DNA of 64,000 nucleotides from Williamsia soli. Its GTDB lineage: Bacteria > Actinomycetota > Actinomycetes > Mycobacteriales > Mycobacteriaceae. The notes beneath the pieces were generated by a model. That model was given only the letters and a program-made list of their open reading frames with translations, did not search any database and had not been told where the DNA came from. This document shows, one piece after another, positions 50,813-59,719 of the stretch. The stretch lies in the NCBI RefSeq assembly GCF_017377795.1, contig NZ_JAFRDR010000006.1, forward strand, positions 307,345-371,344, given 5' to 3'. How positions within the stretch are numbered: the first letter of the stretch is position 1; every line of letters starts with the position of its first letter. The position numbers were made by a program, and so were the translations under genes.

Positions 50813-52366
50813 ATGCCTCAGCAGCTCACCAACCCCGTGCGCAGCCAGGACGAATCGACTTCCAGCCAGACCTCCGGTGATCCTGCCGTGGTTCTGGAGG
50901 CGCTCGGACTGGTCAAACGTTTCGGGGTCAACACCGCCCTTGATGACGTCTCGATCAAGCTTCACACCGGAGAGATACACGGTATCGCCGGCGAGAACGG
51001 GTCCGGCAAATCGACTCTCCTCGCGTGCCTGTCCGGAGCGTTGCGCCCCGACGCCGGTGCCGTCGAACTCCGGGGGGTCGAACAGCAGTGGAGGTCGGTT
51101 CGGGCCGCCAATCAGCAGGGTGTCAGTATCGTCAGCCAGGAACTGACCCTGGTTCCGCAGATGTCGATAGCCGCCAACATCGTGATGGCCATGCCAAGGT
51201 GCTCAGCTACTTTCACGCTGAGTCAGCGGCAGACCGCCAAGCTGGCGGCGCCGTTCATGGAATTGGTCGGGCTCACCGAGCCGCCGCACCGGTTGGTTGA
51301 CGGGTTGCCGATTCATCTACAGCAACTCGTTGAGATCGCTCGCGCGCTGTCGAGTCATCCCACCGTTCTGCTGATGGACGAACCGACCTCGTCACTGGAA
51401 CGTCATGAGGCCGAGTCGGTTCTCGACCTGGCCCGCGCGCTGGCCGATGACGGGATGTCCATCGCGTTCATCTCGCACCGGATGCCCGAGTTGATCGAGT
51501 ACGCCGATCGCGTCACCGTGCTGCGTGACGGTTTCCGCGTCGCCGACCGCAAGCCCGGGCAGGCCTGGGATGGAGAGTGGGTCACTCACGCCATGGTCGG
51601 CCGATCAATCGACCTTTCTCGTCGCGCCGGTGCCGGCCCTGACACCGAGACCGTGTTGAAAATCGAAAAGCTCAGCGATCGTGACGGCTTCGTCAAAGAA
51701 GTGGACCTTCACGTCAGAGAGGGCGAGATCGTGGGTCTGGCAGGCCTGGTCGGCGCCGGCCGCACCGAACTGCTGGAGACCGTCTACGGCATGCGCAAAC
51801 GAGCTTCGGGTTCCGTCGCGGTAGATGGTGTCCCGGTGAGCGGCTCGACTCGGACGGTGATGTCACACGGTATCCGACTGGTTCCCGACGACCGGTTGGG
51901 TAAAGCTCTGATCCCGGAAATGACCATTGCCGAGAACATCGATCTGGACGGTTTGCTGAACGGCAAGCTGCTCAATCCTGGTCGCCGGCGGACCGCCGCG
52001 CGAGCGGCGGTGGCCGAGCACCACATCTCCGCGGCCAGTGTCGATCTTTCCGTCGCGATGCTCTCGGGCGGGAACCAGCAGAAGACCATCTTTGCTCGGC
52101 AACTTGCGTCGAATCCCCGGGTGCTGCTCTTGGACGAGCCCACCCGAGGGATCGATGTCGGTGCCAAAGCAGCCATCTACGAGCTGCTGAGAGACCTTGC
52201 TTCGCAGGGGCTCTCGATTCTTGTTGCATCATCTGAACTCGAGGAGCTGATCCAATTGTGTCATCGCGTATACGTGATGTTCGAAGGGCAGGTTGTCCAG
52301 CAACTGTCCGACAACGAACTCACTGAAGACCGCATCGCCGCCGCTGCAACAGGTCTTGCATCATGA
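50813..52366 (+). CDS. CUT2-type sugar ABC importer ATPase (RbsA/XylG-like)
   Basis: 517 residues with two ATPase domains. Domain 1 (about residues 20-250) has GENGSGKST, LPIHLQQLVEIARAL in the signature region and VLLMDEPTSSLE. Domain 2 (about 265-505) has VGAGRTELLETVYGMRKRA in place of a normal Walker A, LSGGNQQKTIFARQL and VLLLDEPTRGIDVG. The asymmetric second Walker A and LSGGNQQK are hallmarks of CUT2 monosaccharide, autoinducer-2 and related importers. It overlaps the permease as ATGA. Probably translated from a leaderless mRNA. Confidence 0.9.
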   Translation: MPQQLTNPVRSQDESTSSQTSGDPAVVLEALGLVKRFGVNTALDDVSIKLHTGEIHGIAGENGSGKSTLLACLSGALRPDAGAVELRGVEQQWRSVRAANQQGVSIVSQELTLVPQMSIAANIVMAMPRCSATFTLSQRQTAKLAAPFMELVGLTEPPHRLVDGLPIHLQQLVEIARALSSHPTVLLMDEPTSSLERHEAESVLDLARALADDGMSIAFISHRMPELIEYADRVTVLRDGFRVADRKPGQAWDGEWVTHAMVGRSIDLSRRAGAGPDTETVLKIEKLSDRDGFVKEVDLHVREGEIVGLAGLVGAGRTELLETVYGMRKRASGSVAVDGVPVSGSTRTVMSHGIRLVPDDRLGKALIPEMTIAENIDLDGLLNGKLLNPGRRRTAARAAVAEHHISAASVDLSVAMLSGGNQQKTIFARQLASNPRVLLLDEPTRGIDVGAKAAIYELLRDLASQGLSILVASSELEELIQLCHRVYVMFEGQVVQQLSDNELTEDRIAAAATGLAS

Positions 52367-53343
52367 CGACCGAAGTGAAGCCGGCCGTGAACCCGATGAC
52401 AAGGCGGATACCCAAGTCGGTCGATCTGCCGCCGTACACGGGGGTGTTCGGACTGCTGGCCATCATCGTCGTGTTCTTTTCCGTGTCGGCACCTGGGTTC
52501 CTGACCTCCGGCAACATGAGCAGCCTGCTCGCGGATTCGGCCGTGATCGCGATTCTCGCCATCGGGATGACACCATCCATCATCAGTGGTGGTATTGATT
52601 TGTCTGTCGCATCCAACGCCGTGCTCTGTGCGGTGGTCACCGTATGGACGGCGACCAACTATGGGACGGCGCCCGCGATCATCGTCTCGCTGGTCACCGG
52701 ATGCCTGGTCGGGGCCGTCAATGGCGTACTGATCGCCAAGTACAAGCTCAACGCATTTGTGGTCACCCTGGCCGGCCTGCAGGCGTGGCGCGGACTCGCC
52801 AGGCTTTTCGTCGACGACGAGACCAACACCTTGGAGTCCAGTGCCTTCAGCGACTTCACCAGCTGGTCCATCGGCCCGGTGAACGCCCCTATCATCCTCA
52901 CCCTGATCCTCGCAGCCATAGCAACGTGGATGTTGCGCCGAACGTATTTCGGCCGCAACGTCTACGCCATCGGCGGCAACGAGAAGGCCGCGTCCATCGC
53001 GGGCATCAACGTCGTGCGTTCGAAGTTCCTGGTCTACGTGTTCTCCGGTCTGTGTGCAGGAATCGCTGCTCTTGTCGCCATCGGCTTCAACGCGGATTCC
53101 GCGTCCCCCACGCTTCTCAACGGCGCCGAACTCACGGTCGCAGCGGCGGTCCTGCTCGGTGGCACGTCGTTGGCCGGGGGCGCAGGCACGATCATCGGCA
53201 GTGTCATTGCCGCAGTGTTCTTCTCGGTGCTGACCAAGGGTCTCAACCTGAACGGCATCACCGCGTCCTACTGGCAGCTCATCATCACGGGCATCCTCCT
53301 TGTCGCCGCGGTGGTCATCGACCGACTCCGCACCCGATCCTGA
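52363..53343 (+). CDS. CUT2-type ABC importer permease (RbsC-like)
   Basis: 326 residues with about 8-10 hydrophobic helices. The family motifs IISGGIDLSVASNAVLCAVV near residue 70 and RTYFGRNVYAIGGNEKAASI followed by AGINVV near 200 are those of the BPD_transp_2 ribose/xylose/branched-substrate permeases. AVLLGGTSLAGGAGTIIGSV lies near 260. The single gene product would homodimerise with the two-domain ATPase. It couples to the ATPase gene and precedes the binding protein by 53 bp. Confidence 0.9.
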   Translation: MTTEVKPAVNPMTRRIPKSVDLPPYTGVFGLLAIIVVFFSVSAPGFLTSGNMSSLLADSAVIAILAIGMTPSIISGGIDLSVASNAVLCAVVTVWTATNYGTAPAIIVSLVTGCLVGAVNGVLIAKYKLNAFVVTLAGLQAWRGLARLFVDDETNTLESSAFSDFTSWSIGPVNAPIILTLILAAIATWMLRRTYFGRNVYAIGGNEKAASIAGINVVRSKFLVYVFSGLCAGIAALVAIGFNADSASPTLLNGAELTVAAAVLLGGTSLAGGAGTIIGSVIAAVFFSVLTKGLNLNGITASYWQLIITGILLVAAVVIDRLRTRS

Positions 53344-53396
53344 TCGTCCCCACCTCCAGCCCCAACCACGTTTGCCCACCACGAAAGAGAAATACG

Positions 53397-54416
53397 ATGA
53401 CATCTCGGATCAACGCCATCCGAACCGGCGCAGCCGCCGTCGCCCTGCTCTCGCTCGCCGCCTGCAGCCAATCGTCCGACAGTGCCTCGGGTGGCGGCGA
53501 TTGTGCCGTCGGGTTCGCCAATCCCACAGCGCAGAACACCTATACCGGCGCAGTGGTCGATGCCATCAAGATCAAGGTCGAGGCCCGCGGCTGCACGTTC
53601 ACCGAACTCGACTCCAAGCTCGATGTCAGTCAGCAGATCTCAGACATCCAGACGTTCATGACGCAGGGTGTCGACGCCATTGTCGTCTACCCCCTCGACT
53701 ACGCGTCGGAGAAGAACATCTTGACCAAGGCTGCGGACCAGGGCATCGCGATCTTCGGCGACAACGCCGACATCACCGCGGCAGGTCCCGGCAAGCCACC
53801 CGCCCCATTGACCGGACAGCTCATCGACGGCCACCTGGACGAGGAGTTCGTTCGCGCCCGCTTCGACTACCTGAGCAGCGTGCTGCCGGGCGGAGCCGGG
53901 GAAGTGGTCTACATCGGAACCTCCATCCCGGTGGCGCCCCTCGACCAGGAATGGGAGCTGACGCAACAGGTCGCGAAGGACTATCCGAACATCGACATTG
54001 TTGAACGCGTCAACAACCCCACGGACGACGTGGCGGGTGCCACATCCCCTGCGGCCGCGGCGCTGTCGAAGTACCCTGACTTGGACGCCTTCATTTCGTA
54101 CAACGACCCGACGGCCATCGGTGCGGCCGCTGCGATCAAGAATGCGGGCAAGACCGGACAGGTCATCAGCATTGGCTGCCAGCTCCAGCCTGAGGGTGTC
54201 GCCGCAGTCAAAGATGGCACTCTGAAAGCAAGTTGGGACTTCCAGCCCGTATCGATGGGCTCGGATCTCGCCGACTTGATCATTGCTGATCTGGACGGTC
54301 AGACCGCAGACGCCGAAAAAGTCGTCAAGGGCGGATTCACCGAATACACCTCGGCGAACATCGATCAGTACGTGTCGATCGAAGACCAGCTCGCGCAGCT
54401 CAAAACTGCACAATAG
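53397..54416 (+). CDS. CUT2-type solute-binding lipoprotein (Peripla_BP_4)
   Basis: 339 residues from ATG 53397. Lipoprotein signal with ALLSLAACSQSS (lipid Cys near residue 22). The mature protein begins with a Ser/Gly linker and CAVGFANPTAQNTYTGAVVD, then QQISDIQTFMTQGVDAIVVY and a DAFISYNDPTAIGAAAAIKN segment typical of the ribose-binding fold. Such proteins bind monosaccharides, polyols, autoinducer-2 or inositol. Position after the permease gene, rather than before it, is somewhat unusual for CUT2 operons. Confidence 0.9.
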   Translation: MTSRINAIRTGAAAVALLSLAACSQSSDSASGGGDCAVGFANPTAQNTYTGAVVDAIKIKVEARGCTFTELDSKLDVSQQISDIQTFMTQGVDAIVVYPLDYASEKNILTKAADQGIAIFGDNADITAAGPGKPPAPLTGQLIDGHLDEEFVRARFDYLSSVLPGGAGEVVYIGTSIPVAPLDQEWELTQQVAKDYPNIDIVERVNNPTDDVAGATSPAAAALSKYPDLDAFISYNDPTAIGAAAAIKNAGKTGQVISIGCQLQPEGVAAVKDGTLKASWDFQPVSMGSDLADLIIADLDGQTADAEKVVKGGFTEYTSANIDQYVSIEDQLAQLKTAQ

Positions 54417-54437
54417 ATATAGAAAGTGACGGAGATC

Positions 54438-55265
54438 ATGACTGCAGTGTCCGAATTGTCGACCACCCCGCGAGAGCGCAGCGGCCTCGATCCGGCTGAG
54501 ATCTTCTCGGTCCGAGGCCGACGGATCGTCGTCACCGGCGGAGCTCAGGGGATCGGTGCGGCCATGGTGCAGGGCTTGGCCGCCCAAGGGGCCAACGTGG
54601 TGGTGCTCGATCTCGATGGCCCGGCACTGGACAGCGCTGCAGCCTCGACCGACGACACCGGTGGCGGGCTGATCGGTGCCGTCGCGGCGGACATGCGCGT
54701 CGAGAGCGCGGTGGAGTCGGCGTTCGACTCGGCCGCAGAGATGCTCGACGGCATCGACGTGGTCTTTGCCAATGCCGGTGTCGCCGGAACGGTCGGACGA
54801 CTCGACGAGTGGTCGCTCGAGGACTGGCGACAGGTGATGGCGGTCAACCTCGACGGGGCATTTCTCACCGCGAGGGCTGCGACCAGGCGAATGGTTCCGC
54901 TGAGTGGGAAGAAGCTGATCTTCACTGCATCGGTGTGGGGCCAGCGGGGCAGTACGACCGCACAGTGCCCCGGTTACTCCGCCTCGAAGGCCGGTGTGGT
55001 GGGGCTGATGAAGCAGTTGGCCGCTGACTTCGCGCCGGACCGGATGACGGTCAACGCCATCGCCCCGTCCGGATTTCTGACCGACATCGCTGGTGGGATG
55101 ATGCGCAACGAGGTCGCGGCGCAGCCGATGCTGGCCCGTCAGCCTTGGCACGACTTTGTCGGGCCCGAGAGTGCCATCGGTACGGCGTTATATCTGGCCA
55201 GCCCTGCGTCCGATCATGTGACCGGACATCTCCTGGCGCTCGACGGTGGTTATCTTGCTGTCTGA
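54438..55265 (+). CDS. SDR-family dehydrogenase
   Basis: 275 residues from ATG 54438 (GGAGATC upstream; GTG 54426 is the alternative). Cofactor motif VVTGGAQGIGAAMVQGLAAQ near residue 32, NAG near 115, Ser in IFTASVWGQRG near 163 and Tyr-x-x-x-Lys in YSASKAGVVGL near 180. C-terminal GHLLALDGGYLAV. It would oxidise the imported compound or an intermediate, probably at a secondary alcohol. It overlaps the next gene by 20 bp, so it is firmly part of the operon. Confidence 0.88.
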   Translation: MTAVSELSTTPRERSGLDPAEIFSVRGRRIVVTGGAQGIGAAMVQGLAAQGANVVVLDLDGPALDSAAASTDDTGGGLIGAVAADMRVESAVESAFDSAAEMLDGIDVVFANAGVAGTVGRLDEWSLEDWRQVMAVNLDGAFLTARAATRRMVPLSGKKLIFTASVWGQRGSTTAQCPGYSASKAGVVGLMKQLAADFAPDRMTVNAIAPSGFLTDIAGGMMRNEVAAQPMLARQPWHDFVGPESAIGTALYLASPASDHVTGHLLALDGGYLAV

Positions 55266-56658
55266 CAGTGTCGTTGACGTAGCGTCGGTGCAATCCGAGC
55301 TCCGGTCTGCGCTGTCTGATCCCGGACGGTGCGTCTCCGACCCGGACGCGATGCTTGCCCACCGGAGCGATCACGCGTTGTTTACGAGTGCCGGTGTTCC
55401 GGTCGCGGTGGTGTTCCCGACGAGTACCCACGAGGTCAGCGCCGTGTGCGCGATCGCGTTCGCGCACGCGGTTCCGATAGTGCCGCGTGGCGCGGGCACC
55501 GGCCTCAGTGGTGGGGCCAACGCCGTGGACGGTTGTATCGTGCTGTGCGTCGACCGGATGGACTCGATTCTCGAGATCGATGAGGTCAACGGCCTCGCTG
55601 TGGTGCAACCTGGCGTCATCAACGGAGTGCTGTCTGCGGCGGTTCGGGCGCAAGGTCTGTTCTACCCGCCCGATCCGGGCAGCCAGGAGACCTCCAGTAT
55701 CGGTGGCAACGTGGCCACCAATGCCGGTGGGTTGTGCTGTGTCAAGTACGGCGTGACCCGGGACTACGTGCTCGAGCTCGAGGTCGTGCTCCCCGATGGG
55801 CGCGTCCTGCGAACCGGGCGACGGTCTCGCAAAGGTGTTGCCGGACTGGATCTCACGTCATTGTTCACCGGGTCCGAAGGCATTCTTGGGGTGATCACGC
55901 AGATCACGGTGCGATTGCTGCGGGCTCCGAGCACTGCGGTGTCGACCGTGCTCGCCGAGTTCGCATCCCTCGAGGCGGCCGGTCTCGCCGTCCAGCAGAT
56001 CGTCGCCGGTTGTACTCCATCCCTCCTCGAGATCATGGACTCCGGCAGCCTTTCCGCCGTCAATCAATGGAAGCAGATCGACATCTCACCCGATGTCGCC
56101 GCGGTGCTCATCGCCCGGTCCGATTCACCGGGCGGGACGGCGCAGGCCGACATGGCGGTGATCGAGAAGGCCTGTCACGGTGCGGGTGCCGTGGCGGTGT
56201 ACAGCACCGACGACCTCGACGAGGGTGAGATGCTGGTGCAGGTCCGTCGGATGGCCGGCACCGCGATGGAACGGCTCGGCAGTGTTCTTGTCGACGACGT
56301 GGCGATCCCGATCTCTCGGTTGGCCGAGTTCTTGTCCGGTACGCAGAACATCGCTGCCCGCCACCGGGCGAACGTGTGCATCATCGGCCACGCAGGCGAC
56401 GGAAACATGCACCCGTCGGTGATCTTCGATCCTCAGGATGCCGAGCAATCCGCCACAGCGATGACCACATTCGAGGAAATCGGCCTCCTCGGGCTGGAAC
56501 TCGGCGGAACCATCACCGGCGAGCACGGAGTCGGGCTGCTGAAAGCCGATCTACTCCGCACTGAATTGGGACCGGTGTCTCTCGACGTACATCGCGCGAT
56601 CAAAGCCGCGCTCGACCCCCGCAACATCATGAACCCCGGAAAAGTTTTCAGCCAGTAG
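55246..56658 (+). CDS. GlcD-like FAD-binding dehydrogenase
   Basis: 470 residues from GTG 55246, which lies inside the SDR gene. FAD-binding IVPRGAGTGLSGGANAVDGC near residue 82, PPDPGSQETSSIGGNVATNA near 140, GVAGLDLTSLFTGSEGILGV near 200 and the C-terminal CIIGHAGDGNMHPSVIF and DPRNIMNPGKVF. It oxidises a 2-hydroxy acid such as glycolate, D-lactate or a sugar-derived acid. A paralogue of the single-gene protein at 33549-34901; this copy is embedded in a catabolic operon and therefore probably more specialised. Confidence 0.88.
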   Translation: MVILLSDSVVDVASVQSELRSALSDPGRCVSDPDAMLAHRSDHALFTSAGVPVAVVFPTSTHEVSAVCAIAFAHAVPIVPRGAGTGLSGGANAVDGCIVLCVDRMDSILEIDEVNGLAVVQPGVINGVLSAAVRAQGLFYPPDPGSQETSSIGGNVATNAGGLCCVKYGVTRDYVLELEVVLPDGRVLRTGRRSRKGVAGLDLTSLFTGSEGILGVITQITVRLLRAPSTAVSTVLAEFASLEAAGLAVQQIVAGCTPSLLEIMDSGSLSAVNQWKQIDISPDVAAVLIARSDSPGGTAQADMAVIEKACHGAGAVAVYSTDDLDEGEMLVQVRRMAGTAMERLGSVLVDDVAIPISRLAEFLSGTQNIAARHRANVCIIGHAGDGNMHPSVIFDPQDAEQSATAMTTFEEIGLLGLELGGTITGEHGVGLLKADLLRTELGPVSLDVHRAIKAALDPRNIMNPGKVFSQ

Positions 56659-56674
56659 CAAAGGAGAAAGACCC

Positions 56675-57439
56675 ATGACCACAATCGATCACAGCAAACC
56701 CACGGTGCTCTTCACCCACGGCACATTGATGGACTCGTCGATGTTCGACGCACAGGTCGCCGCCATCGCCGACACCCACAACGCCGTCGCACTGGAGTTC
56801 CGCGCCAACACAGATCAGTACAACACCGAATACGATCTGAACGACCTGGCCGAAGACACCATCGCAGCTGCGGACAGCCTCGGCCTCGACAAGTTCGTGC
56901 TCGCAGGTATGTCCATGGGCGGATTCATGGGTCTCGAGTTGGCCCTCAAGCACCAGGATCGCCTGTCCGGGCTCGTCCTCATCGACACGATGGCCCGCGC
57001 CTACCAGCCCGACCAGAAAGTAGGCTTCGGCGAGGCATTCAACCCTCTCGATACCGACGGTCCGTTGCCCCGTAGCTTCGGTGATTGGTGCGTGCCCCTG
57101 GTCTTCGGGCCGCACACGATCTCGGACAACACCGAGCTGGTCGACAAGTGGCTGCAGCGCTGGGATGAGCGTCCGGCACGTTCGGTCTACCGCGAGTTCA
57201 AGTCATGGATCGACAAGGACGATCTGACCGACCGCCTGCACGAGATCACCGTCCCGACCCTCATCGTGCACGGTCGGCAGGACAACGTGTTGCCGCTCGT
57301 CGACTGCGGCATCCCGCTGGCCGAAAGTATCCCGAACAACACGTTCGTCATCATCGAGGACTCGGGCCACACCTCCAACGCCGAGCAGCCCGAAGCAGTG
57401 AACCGGGCACTCGTGGAGTTCCTGGCGACTCTCGACTGA
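56675..57439 (+). CDS. Alpha/beta hydrolase (lactonase/esterase-like)
   Basis: 254 residues from ATG 56675 with AAGGAGAAAG upstream. Nucleophile elbow GMSMGG (Ser80), an Asp in VHGRQDNVLPLVD near residue 205 and His in IEDSGHTSNAEQPE near 230 complete the triad. The TVLFTHGTLMDSSMF start carries the oxyanion segment. Size and layout resemble 3-oxoadipate enol-lactonase and carboxyl-ester hydrolases. In this operon it may open a lactone made by one of the dehydrogenases. It is followed by a coupled SDR (TGATG). Confidence 0.88.
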   Translation: MTTIDHSKPTVLFTHGTLMDSSMFDAQVAAIADTHNAVALEFRANTDQYNTEYDLNDLAEDTIAAADSLGLDKFVLAGMSMGGFMGLELALKHQDRLSGLVLIDTMARAYQPDQKVGFGEAFNPLDTDGPLPRSFGDWCVPLVFGPHTISDNTELVDKWLQRWDERPARSVYREFKSWIDKDDLTDRLHEITVPTLIVHGRQDNVLPLVDCGIPLAESIPNNTFVIIEDSGHTSNAEQPEAVNRALVEFLATLD

Positions 57440-58176
57440 TGCAAGCCTCCGCTGAAACGTTCCAGCCGCGGGTCGCGGTCGTCACCGGCGCCGGCTCCGG
57501 CATCGGTGCGGCCTGCGTCCAGCTGCTTGCGAAGTCCGGGATGAGCTGCGTAGCAGTCGATATCGCCGATCTCCCACATCTGTCGGCTGCCGAGGGCGTA
57601 CGAGTGGTCATCGGTGACGTCGGAGACGAGGCGACCGCCAAGTCCGCCATCGCAGCGGCCCTTGTACTCGGCGATCTGCATGCGGTCTTCAATGTCGCCG
57701 GTGTGACCGGTCCTCCCGGGCCCATCGAGTCGATGGAGACGTCGGACTTCGACAGGGTGTTCGCGGTCAACGTCCGGGGAACCGCGCTGATGGTGAAACA
57801 TGCTCTGCCGGTAATGGTCGACGGCGGCACCATCGTCAACATGTCCTCCGCGGTCGGGCTCGTGGGCGGTCCGGCACAGGCGGTGTACTCGGCCAGTAAA
57901 CACGCGGTGGTCGGATTGACCAAGAGTGTGGCGCTCGACGCCGCACCCCGAGGGATCCGGGTCAACTGCCTGTGCCCAGGCGTGGTCGACACCCCGATGT
58001 CGGGGTTGGCCGGCGCCTCCGAGGGATTACGAGAACAGTGGGCTTCCGCACACCCGCTGGGTCGATACGCGCAGCCGGAAGAGATTGCGGCCGCTGCTCT
58101 TTGGCTTGCAAGCGACAATGCGTGCTTCGTCACCGGGGTCGCCATGCCGGTCGACGGCGGATACCTCGCCCGATGA
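57439..58176 (+). CDS. SDR-family dehydrogenase (second of the operon)
   Basis: 245 residues; ATG 57439 overlaps the hydrolase stop. Cofactor motif VVTGAGSGIGAACVQLLAKS at residues 14-33, NVAGVTG near 89, catalytic Ser in IVNMSSAVGLVGG near 135, YSASKHAVVGLT near 150 and VAMPVDGGYLAR at the end. Classical SDR of 245-255 residues. It acts on an alcohol or keto group in the same pathway as the SDR at 54438; the two differ enough to act on different steps. It overlaps the VOC gene by 4 bp. Confidence 0.88.
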   Translation: MQASAETFQPRVAVVTGAGSGIGAACVQLLAKSGMSCVAVDIADLPHLSAAEGVRVVIGDVGDEATAKSAIAAALVLGDLHAVFNVAGVTGPPGPIESMETSDFDRVFAVNVRGTALMVKHALPVMVDGGTIVNMSSAVGLVGGPAQAVYSASKHAVVGLTKSVALDAAPRGIRVNCLCPGVVDTPMSGLAGASEGLREQWASAHPLGRYAQPEEIAAAALWLASDNACFVTGVAMPVDGGYLAR

Positions 58177-58781
58177 GCCGACGCGCCCCTGGCACTCCGT
58201 GCTGGGCAGAACTCGGTGGTCCGGCCGAACCCCAGCTGCTGGATCACTATGCGAGGCTGCTCGGTTGGGAGTTCGGTGAGAATCGGACGGTGAGTGGTTA
58301 TCAGCGCGGATTCGCGGGCGGTGAGAAGGTCGCGGGTTTCGGTGGGCCGCGCTCGCCTCAACCCGCCGGCGGTTGGCGTGGATACCTGAGTGTGGACGAT
58401 CTCGACTCCGTGCTGTCCGATGCACGTCTTCTGGGCGCTGACATCGTGAGCGACACTGTTCTCGTCGGTGCGGATGGGCGATTCTCGTGGATTCTCGACC
58501 CCGGCGGCGCGTTCGTGGGACTGTTCGAACCGAACGATGATCCTGGCACCAGTCGGGTTCCGGGACCGGGTCGAATCGTGGATTGGGTCCTTGTTTCCCC
58601 GAGAGCGGACAGCAGCATCGAGTTTCACGCCACGCTGTTTCCTGCGGTGCACCAGCACCTCCGAGCTACCGAGCGTGACGGCATCGGTGGCTGGCGCCCG
58701 ATGTTCGCCGCAGACCCGAGCACTGCTGGAGTCCACATCGACCCAGCCGGCAATGTCGTGCATTTGGTGCCCTGGGAATAG
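58173..58781 (+). CDS. Two-module VOC-family protein
   Basis: 202 residues; ATG 58173 overlaps the SDR stop (ATGA). Two glyoxalase-like modules: residues 1-118 (PCWAELGGPAEPQLLDHYAR, then FSWILDPGGAFVGLFEPND) and 125-202 (IVDWVLVSPRADSSIEFHAT, ending PAGNVVHLVPWE). Metal ligands cannot be assigned with confidence. It may be a lyase, isomerase or extradiol-type enzyme, or a binding protein. It is the last gene of the 50.8-58.8 kb operon and converges on the surface-protein genes 31 bp away. Confidence 0.8.
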   Translation: MSRRAPGTPCWAELGGPAEPQLLDHYARLLGWEFGENRTVSGYQRGFAGGEKVAGFGGPRSPQPAGGWRGYLSVDDLDSVLSDARLLGADIVSDTVLVGADGRFSWILDPGGAFVGLFEPNDDPGTSRVPGPGRIVDWVLVSPRADSSIEFHATLFPAVHQHLRATERDGIGGWRPMFAADPSTAGVHIDPAGNVVHLVPWE

Positions 58782-58812
58782 AAGACGTGATGTCGGCCCG
58801 TCGTTCCCAGAC

Positions 58813-59718
58813 TCAATAGATCGAATGCGTCAGCGTCGCCTCGTAGGTGTCGGCGACGACGTCGGTGGCGGGAACGCCGATGGAGACGGTTGCAGTCCAG
58901 TCGGTCACACACTGCGGGGCACCACGCTTTGCGTTGATGGGGGTCGCCGTCAGGTTGACCTGAACGGCGGCCGAGGTACCGAGGACCAGAAGGCAGCTCG
59001 TTGCAGGCGCGCTGTAGGTCGCGGACGTGGGCGTCACTACTCGGCCTGTGTTCGTGCCTCGAATGGGTGACAAGCGGACTGTTGAAATCCACCCCTCGAA
59101 GATCCCGACGTTGATGACGCCCATATTCATCGTTCCCGTCCACGTTTGTCCGGGAGCGATTGTTTCCGGTCCACTCAGCGACAAGCCGCCGGAAATCGTC
59201 AGGAGGCCGGCCGCTACCGGAGCCGCCGATTTCGCAGGTGCCGCAATCGGGGCAGTTGCGAGCGGCGCGGACGGTGCCGATGAGCCTGTCGTCGCTGACT
59301 GCGACGTCGATGACCGTGGGATCGTGGTCGTGGCAACAGTATTCGACGAGCTACCCGATGCATCGGTCGACGTCGACGAAAAGGCCGTGGATTCCGCCGC
59401 GGCGGGTGCCGCGGTCGTTGCCGTGACCGTCTCCGGCGGGATGGTCGGGACGGCGACAACGCTGACCGGAGGTGTCTCGGTCTCGCAGACCCAGATGGGC
59501 TCGATCGCGGGTTCGGTGGTCGTGGTGGTTGTTTCGGTCGTGGTTGTCGGGATCTCCGTCGTGGTTGTGGTGGTCGTCGTCGTGGTCTCCGGCGGCGCCG
59601 GCGTCACCCATTCGCAGACGGGTTCTTCGGGTTGCGCGCCGGCGAGGGGTGCGCCGGCCACCAGCGCGATGACCAGCCCGCAGCAGGTCACCAGTCGTCG
59701 TGCAGTGGTCCGGCGCAT
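58813..59718 (-). CDS. WxL-like surface protein with Thr-rich stalk
   Basis: 301 residues from ATG 59718. Signal peptide at residues 1-29 (LVTCCGLVIALVAGAPLAGA). A long Thr/Pro/Ser-rich stalk (about residues 40-160, runs of Thr) resembles a cell-wall-spanning, probably glycosylated linker. The C-terminal domain (about 175-301) has GIFEGWISTVRLSPIRG, in the place of the first WxL-motif tryptophan, and ends DTYEATLTHSIY, the C-terminal motif of WxL domains. WxL domains bind peptidoglycan non-covalently in Firmicutes. Third gene of a leftward trio with the WxLIP-like gene (1 bp gap). Confidence 0.72.
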   Translation of the reverse strand: MRRTTARRLVTCCGLVIALVAGAPLAGAQPEEPVCEWVTPAPPETTTTTTTTTTEIPTTTTETTTTTTEPAIEPIWVCETETPPVSVVAVPTIPPETVTATTAAPAAAESTAFSSTSTDASGSSSNTVATTTIPRSSTSQSATTGSSAPSAPLATAPIAAPAKSAAPVAAGLLTISGGLSLSGPETIAPGQTWTGTMNMGVINVGIFEGWISTVRLSPIRGTNTGRVVTPTSATYSAPATSCLLVLGTSAAVQVNLTATPINAKRGAPQCVTDWTATVSIGVPATDVVADTYEATLTHSIY

Positions 59719-59719
59719 C

